Source: Hoylesella saccharolytica JCM 17484
GTDB lineage: Bacteria > Bacteroidota > Bacteroidia > Bacteroidales > Bacteroidaceae
Assembly (NCBI RefSeq): GCF_000614205.1
Contig: NZ_BAKN01000007.1
Span: forward strand, 48,764 to 112,763
Direction of reading: 5' to 3'
DNA length: 64,000 nucleotides
Shown piece by piece: positions 39,862 through 48,258 of the stretch; position 1 is the stretch's first letter; each line of letters begins with the position of its first letter. The position numbers and the translations under genes were made by a program. The notes under the pieces were generated by a model that was given only the letters and a program-made list of their open reading frames with translations, had not been told where the DNA came from and ran no database searches.

Positions 39862-40398
39862 TCAAAGATTGACACCTTCAGATGTATCCGATGCTTTACC
39901 ATCCATCCTATCTAAGGCCTTTTCATCAATGCCAAAAGTGAAAACCTTACCTAAAATACCTATCGAAACTGTTTTACTACTATCACCATCTTCAAACTCG
40001 CCTGTGCTAAAAAGCACATAGCTGTGCACCTTAAGCTTGGCATTAAGCACTTTACTAACAATGCCTTCGCCTAAGGATGCGTACATTTTAGCTTCGCTAT
40101 TACCCTCGGCTTTCTTTTCTAAATAGGTCATAAGTTCTCCACGAATGGCATCAACATGGGCCTCCTTGCCAGGACGGGTAAAACCTAGAACAATAACTAT
40201 CGCTATCGGGATAGCATAGCGAAAAAAGTGTTTGGGTAAATTAAAACCTACTTTTGAAAGCTGAGCACCGTTTACTTCGGACTGCGCATCATGGCCTTTC
40301 AACTCTGTCGGCTGCTCTTGTTGCGAACAACCACATTGGGGACAAAACTTAGAACCCTCATTCATAGGGGTTCCGCATTGAGAACAATGTATCATCAT
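39862..40398 (-). CDS. Zinc-ribbon membrane protein, DUF4359-like
   Basis: 178 residues. An N-terminal zinc ribbon (CSQCGTPMNEGSKFCPQCG, four Cys) is followed by a linker and one membrane helix at about 61-74 (YAIPIAIVIVLGF). The outer domain, with GEGIVSKVLNAKLKVHSYVLFS and TVSIGILGKVFTFG, resembles DUF4359; I have not been able to confirm this. Its stop lies 15 bp before the YiiX-like start, so the two are probably co-expressed. Confidence 0.7.
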   Translation of the reverse strand: MMIHCSQCGTPMNEGSKFCPQCGCSQQEQPTELKGHDAQSEVNGAQLSKVGFNLPKHFFRYAIPIAIVIVLGFTRPGKEAHVDAIRGELMTYLEKKAEGNSEAKMYASLGEGIVSKVLNAKLKVHSYVLFSTGEFEDGDSSKTVSIGILGKVFTFGIDEKALDRMDGKASDTSEGVNL

Positions 40399-40801
40399 CT
40401 ATTTATTTAAAGTTATAAAATATAGGCTTGTGGAGGATGGTTATAAAACTTTTACCACCACATGGTACCACTTCATGATTAATACTTGTAATATTTTCTT
40501 TAGGTTTTCCCAACAGTATTTATTCTCAACATGAATACTATAGGAAATAATGCAAAATTTTATACGTACAAATTTATAAAACTTTTCTTATTTGACACAC
40601 TCTATATGCAAAAAACTGTATCACTATTACTAAAAGATAAAACTGTCAAATAGTTATAACTCTATACTTAGCCCAGTAAATCTACGAAGAAAGGATACTG
40701 TCTGCAATATAGATTCTATTCAACAGACATAAGGATAAAGTACAGCAACAAGAAACAAACGAAAGCGGGGAGATTGAAAAAAACGTATTTATCAAGAAGA
40801 A

Positions 40802-40907
40802 CAGATTATCGATTGAAAAGCCTTTCTGCTTACAATCCGATTTCTTGTATTTTGCCCTATTCTAACATTTAAAATTTAGATAAACAGGATTGAAAAGCCG
40901 AAAACAA
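40802..40907. repeat. Dispersed intergenic repeat, copy 1
   Basis: Similar to 42692-42800: shared CAGATTATCG, CTTACAATCCGA, TTCTTG, TAACATTTAAAATTT and GGTTGAAAAG or GATTGAAAAG in the same order. No reading frame. Part of the 0.9-kb gap 40399-41295, which otherwise holds only further repeats and the next promoter. Confidence 0.6.
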
Positions 40908-40960
40908 GTTTTGCTTCTCTAAAAACATGGTTTTTTCAACTCAAAAGTTATGCTTTAACC
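40901..40960. repeat. 22-bp-period hairpin array, third locus (degenerate)
   Basis: AAAAC/AAAAG cores at 40901, 40922 and 40943, separated by 21 bp each, with weak similarity to AAAAGCATAGCTTTT. Confidence 0.5.
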
Positions 40961-41024
40961 TATCCCTACATTAGCAACCTCCCTATCAAGAATCATTGTT
41001 AATAGGGAAGTTGCTTTGGTTTTG
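40953..41024 (+). repeat. Copy B of the PUL terminator element
   Basis: 72 bp, nearly identical to 39065-39136, including the hairpin, but without any gene upstream on the plus strand. Confidence 0.75.
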
Positions 41025-41239
41025 AAAATATATGGCAATTTTATCAAACCTCTTATTGATATTTCCTAAATATTAGAAAACAGAAAAAGAAAACATTACT
41101 CATTATCACTAATTGCGTGCTTTTTAAGTTTCGTGTATAATTTGATTTCTCACGCTTTGCACTGTTTTATATTTAAATTTCCTTCCAAACCATTTCAAGG
41201 AACTTATTGTCATTGTTACCTGCTGAGTAATGAAAAATA

Positions 41240-41271
41240 TTTGCTTTTGTAGAAGATAATTCCTATTTTTG
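41240..41271 (+). promoter_or_regulatory. Promoter of the GlsB-like gene
   Basis: TTTG at 41240-41243, 20-bp spacer, TATTTTTG at 41264-41271: a full Bacteroidota -33/-7 pair, 24 bp before the ATG. Confidence 0.65.
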
Positions 41272-41295
41272 TAATCTAATTTAATATTAAAATTT

Positions 41296-41550
41296 ATGGG
41301 TATTATTGCAACACTTATTATTGGAGCCATTGCTGGATGGTTAGGAGGAGTTATCTACAAAGGTAGTGGATTAGGACTTATCGGGAACATCATTGTTGGT
41401 ATTCTTGGAAGTGGCGTGGGGTCTTGGCTTTTAGGATGCGTGTTTAACATATCACTTGGAGAAGGATGGATTGGTTCTATCTTAACAGGAGCTATTGGAG
41501 CTATTGTTATTTTATTCGTGATAAATTTGATATTTAAAAAGAAAAAATAA
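41296..41550 (+). CDS. GlsB/YeaQ/YmgE-family small membrane protein
   Basis: 84 residues, almost wholly hydrophobic, with three predicted helices and glycine motifs (GAIAGWLGGVIYKGSGLGLIGNI, GAIGAIVILF), as in the transglycosylase-associated / YeaQ family. The role in stress tolerance is known only loosely. It has its own promoter and a terminator. Confidence 0.88.
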   Translation: MGIIATLIIGAIAGWLGGVIYKGSGLGLIGNIIVGILGSGVGSWLLGCVFNISLGEGWIGSILTGAIGAIVILFVINLIFKKKK

Positions 41551-41610
41551 GGAAGGAAGAGCAGATATTTTAATGTCTGGTAGTTTTTTTAATTTCCAAC
41601 TAATACATTA

Positions 41611-41646
41611 AAAGCCCCGAAATGTTAGATATTTCGAGGCTTTTTC
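41611..41646. terminator. Bidirectional terminator
   Basis: AAAGCCCCGAAAT / ATTTCGAGGCTTT with a short loop, T-rich on both sides. It lies between the GlsB-like gene and the convergent lipoprotein gene. Confidence 0.8.
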
Positions 41647-41662
41647 TTACATTATTCTAGAA

Positions 41663-42052
41663 TTATCTCTTTGCATTAGCTGTCCATGTTTTTCCATCTT
41701 TACTGTATTGAATGAACAATGAAGAAGCATTGATTCTAATTACTTGTAGACCATCTTTAAAATCGAGGTTCACCAACATGTGATCTCCATCTTTTTTGAA
41801 GCTAACCCCTTTAAGGTCAGGAATTTCATCTGAAAATCTAAAATAGTAATCGCCTCCTACTTTAATAACAGTTACTGAACCATTATCAGCAGTTTTCTTT
41901 CCTCCATTGTTATCTACATAAGTGATGTGACCTTTGTATGTTCCTACAAAAAGATCATTGTCTGCTGGGTCATCTTTCTCGCTACAAGAAATAGAAGAAA
42001 TAGCTACTACGAATAAACAAATCAAAGTAACTATACTGAGATTTTTTTTCAT
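41663..42052 (-). CDS. Small lipoprotein of unknown function
   Basis: 129 residues with a signal peptide and lipobox (SSISC at about 19-23) followed by acidic SEKDDPADND. The body is beta-rich (FVGTYKGHITYVDNN, IRINASSLFIQYSKDGKTW) and could be a small beta-sandwich. No family recognised. Convergent with the GlsB-like gene; the YtxH gene lies 27 bp upstream on the same strand. Confidence 0.75.
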   Translation of the reverse strand: MKKNLSIVTLICLFVVAISSISCSEKDDPADNDLFVGTYKGHITYVDNNGGKKTADNGSVTVIKVGGDYYFRFSDEIPDLKGVSFKKDGDHMLVNLDFKDGLQVIRINASSLFIQYSKDGKTWTANAKR

Positions 42053-42079
42053 ACTGAATAAAATTTAAAATGATTAATA

Positions 42080-42412
42080 TTATTGCTTAATCACTTGTTT
42101 TTTGGCGGCTTTTTTCATAGAAGCCAATTTCTTTTCTAACAAATCAATTAGGTCTTCAGAATTATAATCTGTATCTGATAAAAGATTGTCTACCCTTTCT
42201 TCTAAAGTTCCTTTTATCTCCGATGATTTATTACGCAAACTTTTGGTAAGACTTTCCAATTGTTCTTTCAGTTCATCAACTGTATCTCTTACAGAATCTT
42301 TAATTTTTTTACGAGTATTTTCTCCTTTGTCTTGGGCAAAAAGAAGACCTAACCCTACTCCTACTGCTGTTCCAGCAGCAAATCCAAATAATGTGTTTGC
42401 TATTTTCGACAT
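42080..42412 (-). CDS. YtxH domain-containing protein
   Basis: 110 residues. An N-terminal membrane helix with glycines (FGFAAGTAVGVGLGLLFAQDKG) followed by a long charged coiled coil (TRKKIKDSVRDTVDELKEQLESLTKSL) is typical of YtxH/general-stress-like proteins. I start at 42412 (MSKIANTL); the longer in-frame version adds a hydrophobic stretch without a ribosome-binding context. Function unknown, probably membrane-anchored. Confidence 0.8.
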   Translation of the reverse strand: MSKIANTLFGFAAGTAVGVGLGLLFAQDKGENTRKKIKDSVRDTVDELKEQLESLTKSLRNKSSEIKGTLEERVDNLLSDTDYNSEDLIDLLEKKLASMKKAAKKQVIKQ

Positions 42413-42691
42413 AGTTATAAATGTTATGTTTAAAATTTTATTTAGAACTGAATATAACGTAAAGTTACAAAATAAAAACGACAAAAACAAATTTTAGATG
42501 AAATCCCTTATGGAAGGATACAAAAAAATAACAATTATAAAGTATATCTTGTAATGAGTTGTTATATATTAACAATAGACATAATAGGAAAAATTAATGG
42601 TGATGGCATGATACAAAATGCGAATATTAGCGAATAAACACCATCCTTACTTATGCCAAGACAACGAGAAAAAGACACACAAGAAACAACA

Positions 42692-42800
42692 GATTATCGG
42701 CTTACAGCCCTTTTTACTTACAATCCGAGTTCTTGCATCTCGCTATCTTTTAACATTTAAAATTTCGACAAATATGGTTGAAAAGACGAAGAAAAACGGA
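42692..42800. repeat. Dispersed intergenic repeat, copy 2
   Basis: Relative of 40802-40907. The remainder of the gap 42413-43142 is AT-rich and holds no supported gene; a 69-codon frame at 42618-42827 lies across the repeat and is not convincing. Confidence 0.6.
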
Positions 42801-43085
42801 ATAGAAGTAAAGAAACGCATGATGTGACATATCAATAGTTTGATTTTTTTACACAGAAATGTGCTTTTGGTGTGTCGAAAATCATTATTGTGTATCTCAG
42901 AATTGGGTGATGGAAGAAGAAAAATGATGAAAATTTAGCTTTTAGAGGCGAAAAACAAAATGCTGAACTAAAGTTTAACAATTATTTATCGTTTGTAAAA
43001 TGCAAGTAATCAATAAGTTATAAAAAAGTTACAGGATATATTAAAAAAAACGCTAAAATAGAGAATTGGGTATAAAAAAAATACT

Positions 43086-43093
43086 TACCTTTG
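43086..43093 (+). promoter_or_regulatory. -7 promoter box of the small lipoprotein
   Basis: TACCTTTG, 49 bp before the ATG at 43143. Confidence 0.55.
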
Positions 43094-43142
43094 CAACGTT
43101 TTAATAAACAATGATTGTTTTACAAGTTAAAAAGCAAAGAAA

Positions 43143-43313
43143 ATGAAAAAATTAGTTTTGATGTTCGTAGCTATTGCTGCTATTTCTTTCGCATCTTGCG
43201 GTGACAAGAAAACTGCTGCTAACAATGGTAATGACACTACCGCTGTTGATACTGCAGCTGTTGACACTGCAGCAGCTGATACTGCAGCAGCTGATAGCGC
43301 AGCTCGAATGTAA
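43143..43313 (+). CDS. Small alanine/aspartate-rich lipoprotein (56 aa)
   Basis: A complete small gene: MKKLVLMFVAIAAISFASC is a good lipoprotein signal with lipobox (SFASC), and the mature part is a simple run of T-A, V-D-T-A-A and A-D-T-A-A units. A promoter box lies 49 bp upstream and a strong terminator 28 bp downstream, so it is a short independent transcript. Function unknown; the mature chain is likely unfolded and acidic. Confidence 0.75.
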   Translation: MKKLVLMFVAIAAISFASCGDKKTAANNGNDTTAVDTAAVDTAAADTAAADSAARM

Positions 43314-43340
43314 TTTGAGACGAACGAAAAATGAGAGAAA

Positions 43341-43376
43341 AGCCGTTGAAGAGCAATCTTCAACGGCTCTTTCGTT
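43341..43376 (+). terminator. Terminator of the small lipoprotein gene
   Basis: AGCCGTTGAAGA, loop GCAA, TCTTCAACGGCT, then CTTTCGTT. Confidence 0.85.
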
Positions 43377-43454
43377 ATAAGAGACATCGCCAAAGGGCGA
43401 TGCTTTTTGTATGAAAGGATGAAGCTTAGTATGAGTAATCTTCTCTCATTCTTT

Positions 43455-43803
43455 CCTTTTCATACACCAGTTCGGTATAAGTAATCCCCTCTCTTTCTCC
43501 CCTTTGCAAGGGGAGAGGTGTGCTGTATAACCACTCAAAGGCTTTATCAAGAGAGAGCTCAATAGTTGTAAAGGAGAAACTCAACATGTTCCAATAAAGA
43601 GATAGGTGCACTACATTACTTGCTTTTTGCTCTTTATATGGTGTCTGCATCCTTTCACTTTTTCACCTTTTCAACCTTTCACCTTTATTCCGGGGAAAGT
43701 TAGGAGGGGATATAAAAGTGAATAAGTATTACAGAAGAAAGCAGAATGTGCATTCGCTAACAGGTGAATACAGGTGCTATCACGATCTTTTTATAGTAAG
43801 TTG
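43455..43803. repeat. Dispersed non-coding repeat, copy 2
   Basis: Relative of 6211-6611, without that copy's internal duplication. It lies in the 0.6-kb gap between the small lipoprotein and carB. Confidence 0.75.
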
Positions 43804-43862
43804 ACATTAAAAATGATGCGGAGAGACTGTTTTATACAGCCTCTCCGCATCATTTTTAATGT
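43804..43862. terminator. Long hairpin after carB
   Basis: Perfect 22-bp arms (ACATTAAAAATGATGCGGAGAG at 43804-43825 and complement at 43841-43862) around a 15-nt loop. It lies downstream of carB on the minus strand and probably ends that operon. Confidence 0.75.
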
Positions 43863-43935
43863 TCTTTTGTGTAGCCAATCTCTGCTTTTAAGGCGTTGAA
43901 GCGCGATAGCAGAGTGGCTTGGTAACCGTAAACAG

Positions 43936-46900
43936 TTAGTATTCTGCCCACGCCTTGATATCGATTTCTTCGGGCGAAAGCGTGCAAAAGGCTGTAATAA
44001 ATGCACCTGCCAACCGTGTATTGGTTATCAGCGGGATGTTGAGATCAATGGCAGCGCGGCGTATCTTGTAGCCGTTGGTGAGCTCGCGAGGTGTTAAATC
44101 TTTTGGAATATTTACCACCATATCTATCTTTTTATCGTGAAGCAGGTCTAGTGCCTGTGGTTGTTTACCCTCTTCAGACGGCCAATAGACGGTGATATTA
44201 TTGATACCGTTGTCTTGAAGAAAACGCGATGTTCCGCCGGTGGCATACAATTCGTAGCCTTTTGCTACCAAAAGACGGGCTGCATCGAGCATTTCTGCTT
44301 TCTGTTTTGCCCCTCCGGTAGAGAGTAAAACAGTTTTCTTAGGAATACGATAACCAACCGAGAGCATACTGGTAAGCAGTGCCGAGTTGGTGTCATCACC
44401 CAAACAACCCACTTCTCCGGTAGAGGCCATATCCACACCGAGCACCGGATCGGCTTTCTGCAACCTGTTAAAAGAGAATTGCGAAGCCTTAATACCCACA
44501 TAATCGAGGTCGAAGAGGTTCTTGTTGGGCTTTTCGACGGGTAGGCCAAGCATGACTTTGGTGGCCAAATCGATAAAGTTGAGTTTGAGCACCTTGCTTA
44601 CAAAGGGGAACGAACGTGAGGCACGGAGGTTGCATTCGATAACAAGCAGATCGTTATCGCGCGCCATAAACTGGATGTTGAAAGGTCCAGAAATGTGTAG
44701 TTCCTTAGCAATCTGCCGGCTTACGCGCTTGATACGGCGCACCGTTTCTACATAAACCTTTTGCGGGGGGAACTGAATGGTGGCGTCTCCAGAGTGAACT
44801 CCGGCAAACTCTATGTGTTCGGAGATGGCATAAACCAATATTTCGCCGTCTTTGGCAACGGCATCCATCTCTATCTCTTTTGCGTGTTCGATAAATCTAC
44901 TTACAACCACGGGGTGGTCTTCGCTTACGTTTGCAGCCAGTTGCAAAAAGCGTTCAAGCTCTTCTTGATTAGAGCAGACGTTCATTGCAGCACCCGACAG
45001 CACGTAAGAGGGGCGTACCAAGACGGGAAAACCTACTTTTTCGATAAACGCATTAATCTTATCCATTGACGTAAGTGCGCTCCATTCAGGCTGATTGATG
45101 CCATTTCGAGTCAGCATCGACGAGAATTTGGCGCGGTCTTCAGCATTATCGATGTCTTGAGCAGCCGTTCCAAGGATGGGTACATGTTGTTCGTCGAGCC
45201 GCATAGCAAGGTTATTAGGAATCTGTCCGCCTGTAGAAACGATAACACCGTGCGGTGTTTCAAGGTCGATGATGTCCATTACCCGCTCGAAAGTAAGCTC
45301 GTCGAAGTAAAGCCGATCGCACATATCGTAGTCGGTAGATACCGTTTCGGGGTTATAGTTAATCATTACCGAGCGATAACCTTCTTTGCGAATAGTATTT
45401 AAAGCCTGAACCCCGCACCAGTCAAACTCTACCGAAGAACCGATGCGATAAGCTCCTGAGCCCAGCACAACGATAGATCGGCGGTCGTTATCAAATTTGA
45501 TATCGTTTGTAACGCCTGCGTAAGTAAGGTATAAATAGTTGGTTTGTGCCGGATATTCGGCCGCCAATGTGTCTATCTGTTTTACAACGGGAAGGATGCC
45601 GTAAGCCTTTCTGAGGTTGCGAACAACCAATGCAGCCTTGCTCATATGGCCCATTTCCTTATCCAATCCTACTGCGCGGGCTATCTGGAAGTCGGTAAAT
45701 CCGTATATCTTAGCTGTTCTGAGTAGCTCTTTATCAATGACATTGATGCTTGTGCAACGCTGTAGCGTTTCGTCGATGTCGATGATATGTTTCAGCTTAT
45801 ATAAGAACCATTTGTCTATTTGGGTAAGTTCGTGTATCTGATCAATGGTATACCCCTTGTGCATAGCCTTCGAAATGATGAATACACGTTTGTCTGTTGG
45901 CTCACGAAGTGCAGCGTCGATATCATCTATTTGCAGTTCTTTGTTTTCTACAAAGCCGTGCATTCCCTGCCCAATCATTCGTAAACCTTTCTGTATGGCC
46001 TCTTCAAAGTTACGCCCAATGGCCATCACTTCGCCCACCGATTTCATAGAAGAGCCCAACTCTTTATCAACTCCTCGGAACTTACTTAAGTCCCAACGCG
46101 GTATCTTACATACCACATAGTCAAGTGCAGGCTCAAAAAATGCACTGGTAGTTTTGGTTACCGAGTTTTTCAATTCAAAGAGTCCGTAGCCCATTCCTAA
46201 TTTGGCTGCAACGAAAGCAAGCGGATATCCCGTAGCCTTGGATGCCAAAGCCGACGATCTACTTAATCGTGCATTGACCTCAATAACGCGATAATCCTCG
46301 CTCTTTGGGTCGAAAGCATATTGTACATTACATTCGCCCACGATGCCAATGTGGCGTATAATTTTGATAGAAAGTGCACGTAACTTGTGGTATTCACTGT
46401 TGGTCAAGGTCTGAGAAGGAGCTATCACGATGCTCTCGCCGGTGTGAATACCCAATGGATCGAAGTTTTCCATATTACAAACGGTGATGCAATTGTCGTA
46501 ACAGTCACGTACAACTTCGTATTCAATCTCTTTCCAGCCTTTCAAACTCTTTTCAACCAGCACCTGCGGGGAGAATGAAAAGGCTTTCTCCGCTAATTTA
46601 TTAAGTTCTTCTTCATTATCGCAGAAACCACTTCCGAGCCCCCCTAAGGCATAAGCGGCACGCAAAATAACGGGATAACCCAAGTTGGATGCAGCCCGCC
46701 GAGCCTGTTCTATGGTAGCGCAAGCTTCGCTTTTGATGGTCTTTACATCGATTTCGTTAAGCTTTTCAACAAACAATTCGCGGTCTTCGGTATCCATAAT
46801 GGCTCTTACCGGAGTACCCAACACCTTTACATTATACTTTTCAAGCACACCACTTTTATACAGTTCAACCCCACAGTTCAATGCCGTTTGTCCGCCAAAG

Positions 46901-47163
46901 GCCAGCATGATGCCGTCGGGACGTTCTTTTTTAATAACGCGCTCTACAAAATAAGGCTGTACAGGAAGAAAATATATCTGATCGGCAACGCCCTCTGAGG
47001 TCTGAACCGTTGCGATATTAGGATTGATAAGTACTGTTTTTACACCCTCTTCACGCAGTGCTTTGAGTGCTTGTGAGCCTGAATAATCGAACTCTCCTGC
47101 TTCTCCGATCTTCAAAGCACCAGAACCTAAGAGCAGAACTTTCTTTATATTATCGTCTTTCAT
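43936..47163 (-). CDS. carB: Carbamoyl-phosphate synthase large subunit
   Basis: 1,075 residues, usual family length. It forms carbamoyl phosphate from bicarbonate, ammonia supplied by CarA, and two ATP, for pyrimidine and arginine synthesis. Two homologous ATP-grasp halves are present: LLGSGALKIGEAGEFDYSGSQA in the first and VLGSGAYRIGSSVEFDWCGVQA in the second, with VEVNARLSRSSALASKATGYP and VIECNLRASRSFPFVSKV metal sites. The C-terminal MGS-like allosteric domain begins at about residue 940 (LLSTGGAKQKAEML). It starts 14 bp after carA. Confidence 0.95.
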   Translation of the reverse strand: MKDDNIKKVLLLGSGALKIGEAGEFDYSGSQALKALREEGVKTVLINPNIATVQTSEGVADQIYFLPVQPYFVERVIKKERPDGIMLAFGGQTALNCGVELYKSGVLEKYNVKVLGTPVRAIMDTEDRELFVEKLNEIDVKTIKSEACATIEQARRAASNLGYPVILRAAYALGGLGSGFCDNEEELNKLAEKAFSFSPQVLVEKSLKGWKEIEYEVVRDCYDNCITVCNMENFDPLGIHTGESIVIAPSQTLTNSEYHKLRALSIKIIRHIGIVGECNVQYAFDPKSEDYRVIEVNARLSRSSALASKATGYPLAFVAAKLGMGYGLFELKNSVTKTTSAFFEPALDYVVCKIPRWDLSKFRGVDKELGSSMKSVGEVMAIGRNFEEAIQKGLRMIGQGMHGFVENKELQIDDIDAALREPTDKRVFIISKAMHKGYTIDQIHELTQIDKWFLYKLKHIIDIDETLQRCTSINVIDKELLRTAKIYGFTDFQIARAVGLDKEMGHMSKAALVVRNLRKAYGILPVVKQIDTLAAEYPAQTNYLYLTYAGVTNDIKFDNDRRSIVVLGSGAYRIGSSVEFDWCGVQALNTIRKEGYRSVMINYNPETVSTDYDMCDRLYFDELTFERVMDIIDLETPHGVIVSTGGQIPNNLAMRLDEQHVPILGTAAQDIDNAEDRAKFSSMLTRNGINQPEWSALTSMDKINAFIEKVGFPVLVRPSYVLSGAAMNVCSNQEELERFLQLAANVSEDHPVVVSRFIEHAKEIEMDAVAKDGEILVYAISEHIEFAGVHSGDATIQFPPQKVYVETVRRIKRVSRQIAKELHISGPFNIQFMARDNDLLVIECNLRASRSFPFVSKVLKLNFIDLATKVMLGLPVEKPNKNLFDLDYVGIKASQFSFNRLQKADPVLGVDMASTGEVGCLGDDTNSALLTSMLSVGYRIPKKTVLLSTGGAKQKAEMLDAARLLVAKGYELYATGGTSRFLQDNGINNITVYWPSEEGKQPQALDLLHDKKIDMVVNIPKDLTPRELTNGYKIRRAAIDLNIPLITNTRLAGAFITAFCTLSPEEIDIKAWAEY

Positions 47164-47177
47164 ATTGTTTGTGGGGA

Positions 47178-48256
47178 TTAAAGGGTAAGCTTTTCGACAA
47201 ATAAATCAAACATAAACGTGGTGTCAACGGGCCCCGAACAGGCTTCAGGATGAAACTGAGAGGAAAACCAAGCATTGCTTTTATGGCGTATTCCCTCATT
47301 GCTTCCATCGTTCATGTTTACAAAATACTCGTTCCAATCTTTGTTCAGCGTCTTTGCATCTACAGCATAACCGTGATTTTGACTGGTGATATAGCAGGCA
47401 TTGGTGCCTACCATGCGCACCGGTTGGTTATGACTGCGATGACCGTATTTCAGCTTATAAATCTTGGCATCTGCTGCTTTGGCCAGCAATTGATTACCCA
47501 TACAGATGCCACAGATGGGTTTTCGGCTTGCATTCATTTGTTTGCGGATGATGTTTACTGCATCTTCGCACATGTCTGGATCGCCGGGGCCGTTGCCAAG
47601 AAACAGTCCATCAAAGTCCATAGATGTGTAATCGTAGTTCCATGGCACACGAATAACCTCCAGACCGCGATTTATCAGACTGCGAATAATATTGCTTTGA
47701 CGCCGCAATCTACCAAAACAACTCGTTTTCCGGCACCTTCATTATAGCGAATAATCTCTTTACAGCTTACCTTATCTACGAAATTAACCCCTTCGTATTG
47801 TGCTTCGGGGATGTTTTCGGGCTCATCGTCGAAGAGAATTTTACCCATCATCACGCCATGTTCGCGTAAAACTTTAGTTAGTTCGCGTGTATCTACACCC
47901 GTAATGCCCGTTACATGCTCGCGTTTTAACCATTCGGCAAGACTTTCTTTGGCATTCCAATGACTGTATTCCTCGCTATAATCGCTTACGATAATGGCCG
48001 AAGCATAGATACGATTGCCCTCCATGAAGGTAGGAAGTGTATTCGGCTCAATGCTGAAAGCTGGTACACCGTAATTACCTACAAGTGGAAAGGTAAGTAC
48101 CATCATTTGTCCGGCATACGAGGGGTCGGTTAAACTCTCGGGATAACCCATCATCGCAGTATTAAAAACCACTTCTCCTGCCACCGGAGAATCGTATCCG
48201 AACGACTTGGCATGATACTTCGTGCCGTCTTCTAAAACTAAAGTTACGTTTCTCAT
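47178..48256 (-). CDS. carA: Carbamoyl-phosphate synthase small subunit, frameshifted
   Basis: Glutaminase subunit that feeds ammonia to CarB. The N-terminal domain (from 48256: LVLEDGTKYHAKSFGYDS, EVVFNTAMMGYPESLTDPSY) reads to DCGVKA, then loses frame near 47693-47698. One missing A restores NIIRSLINRGLEVIRVPWN and the class I glutaminase: GICMGNQLL with the nucleophile Cys, and HGYAVD and FHPEA with the catalytic His/Glu. The joined protein would be about 359 residues, normal for CarA. CarA is needed for pyrimidines, so a true loss is unlikely. It starts 2 bp after the PurF-like gene. Confidence 0.88.
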
Positions 48257-48258
48257 TA

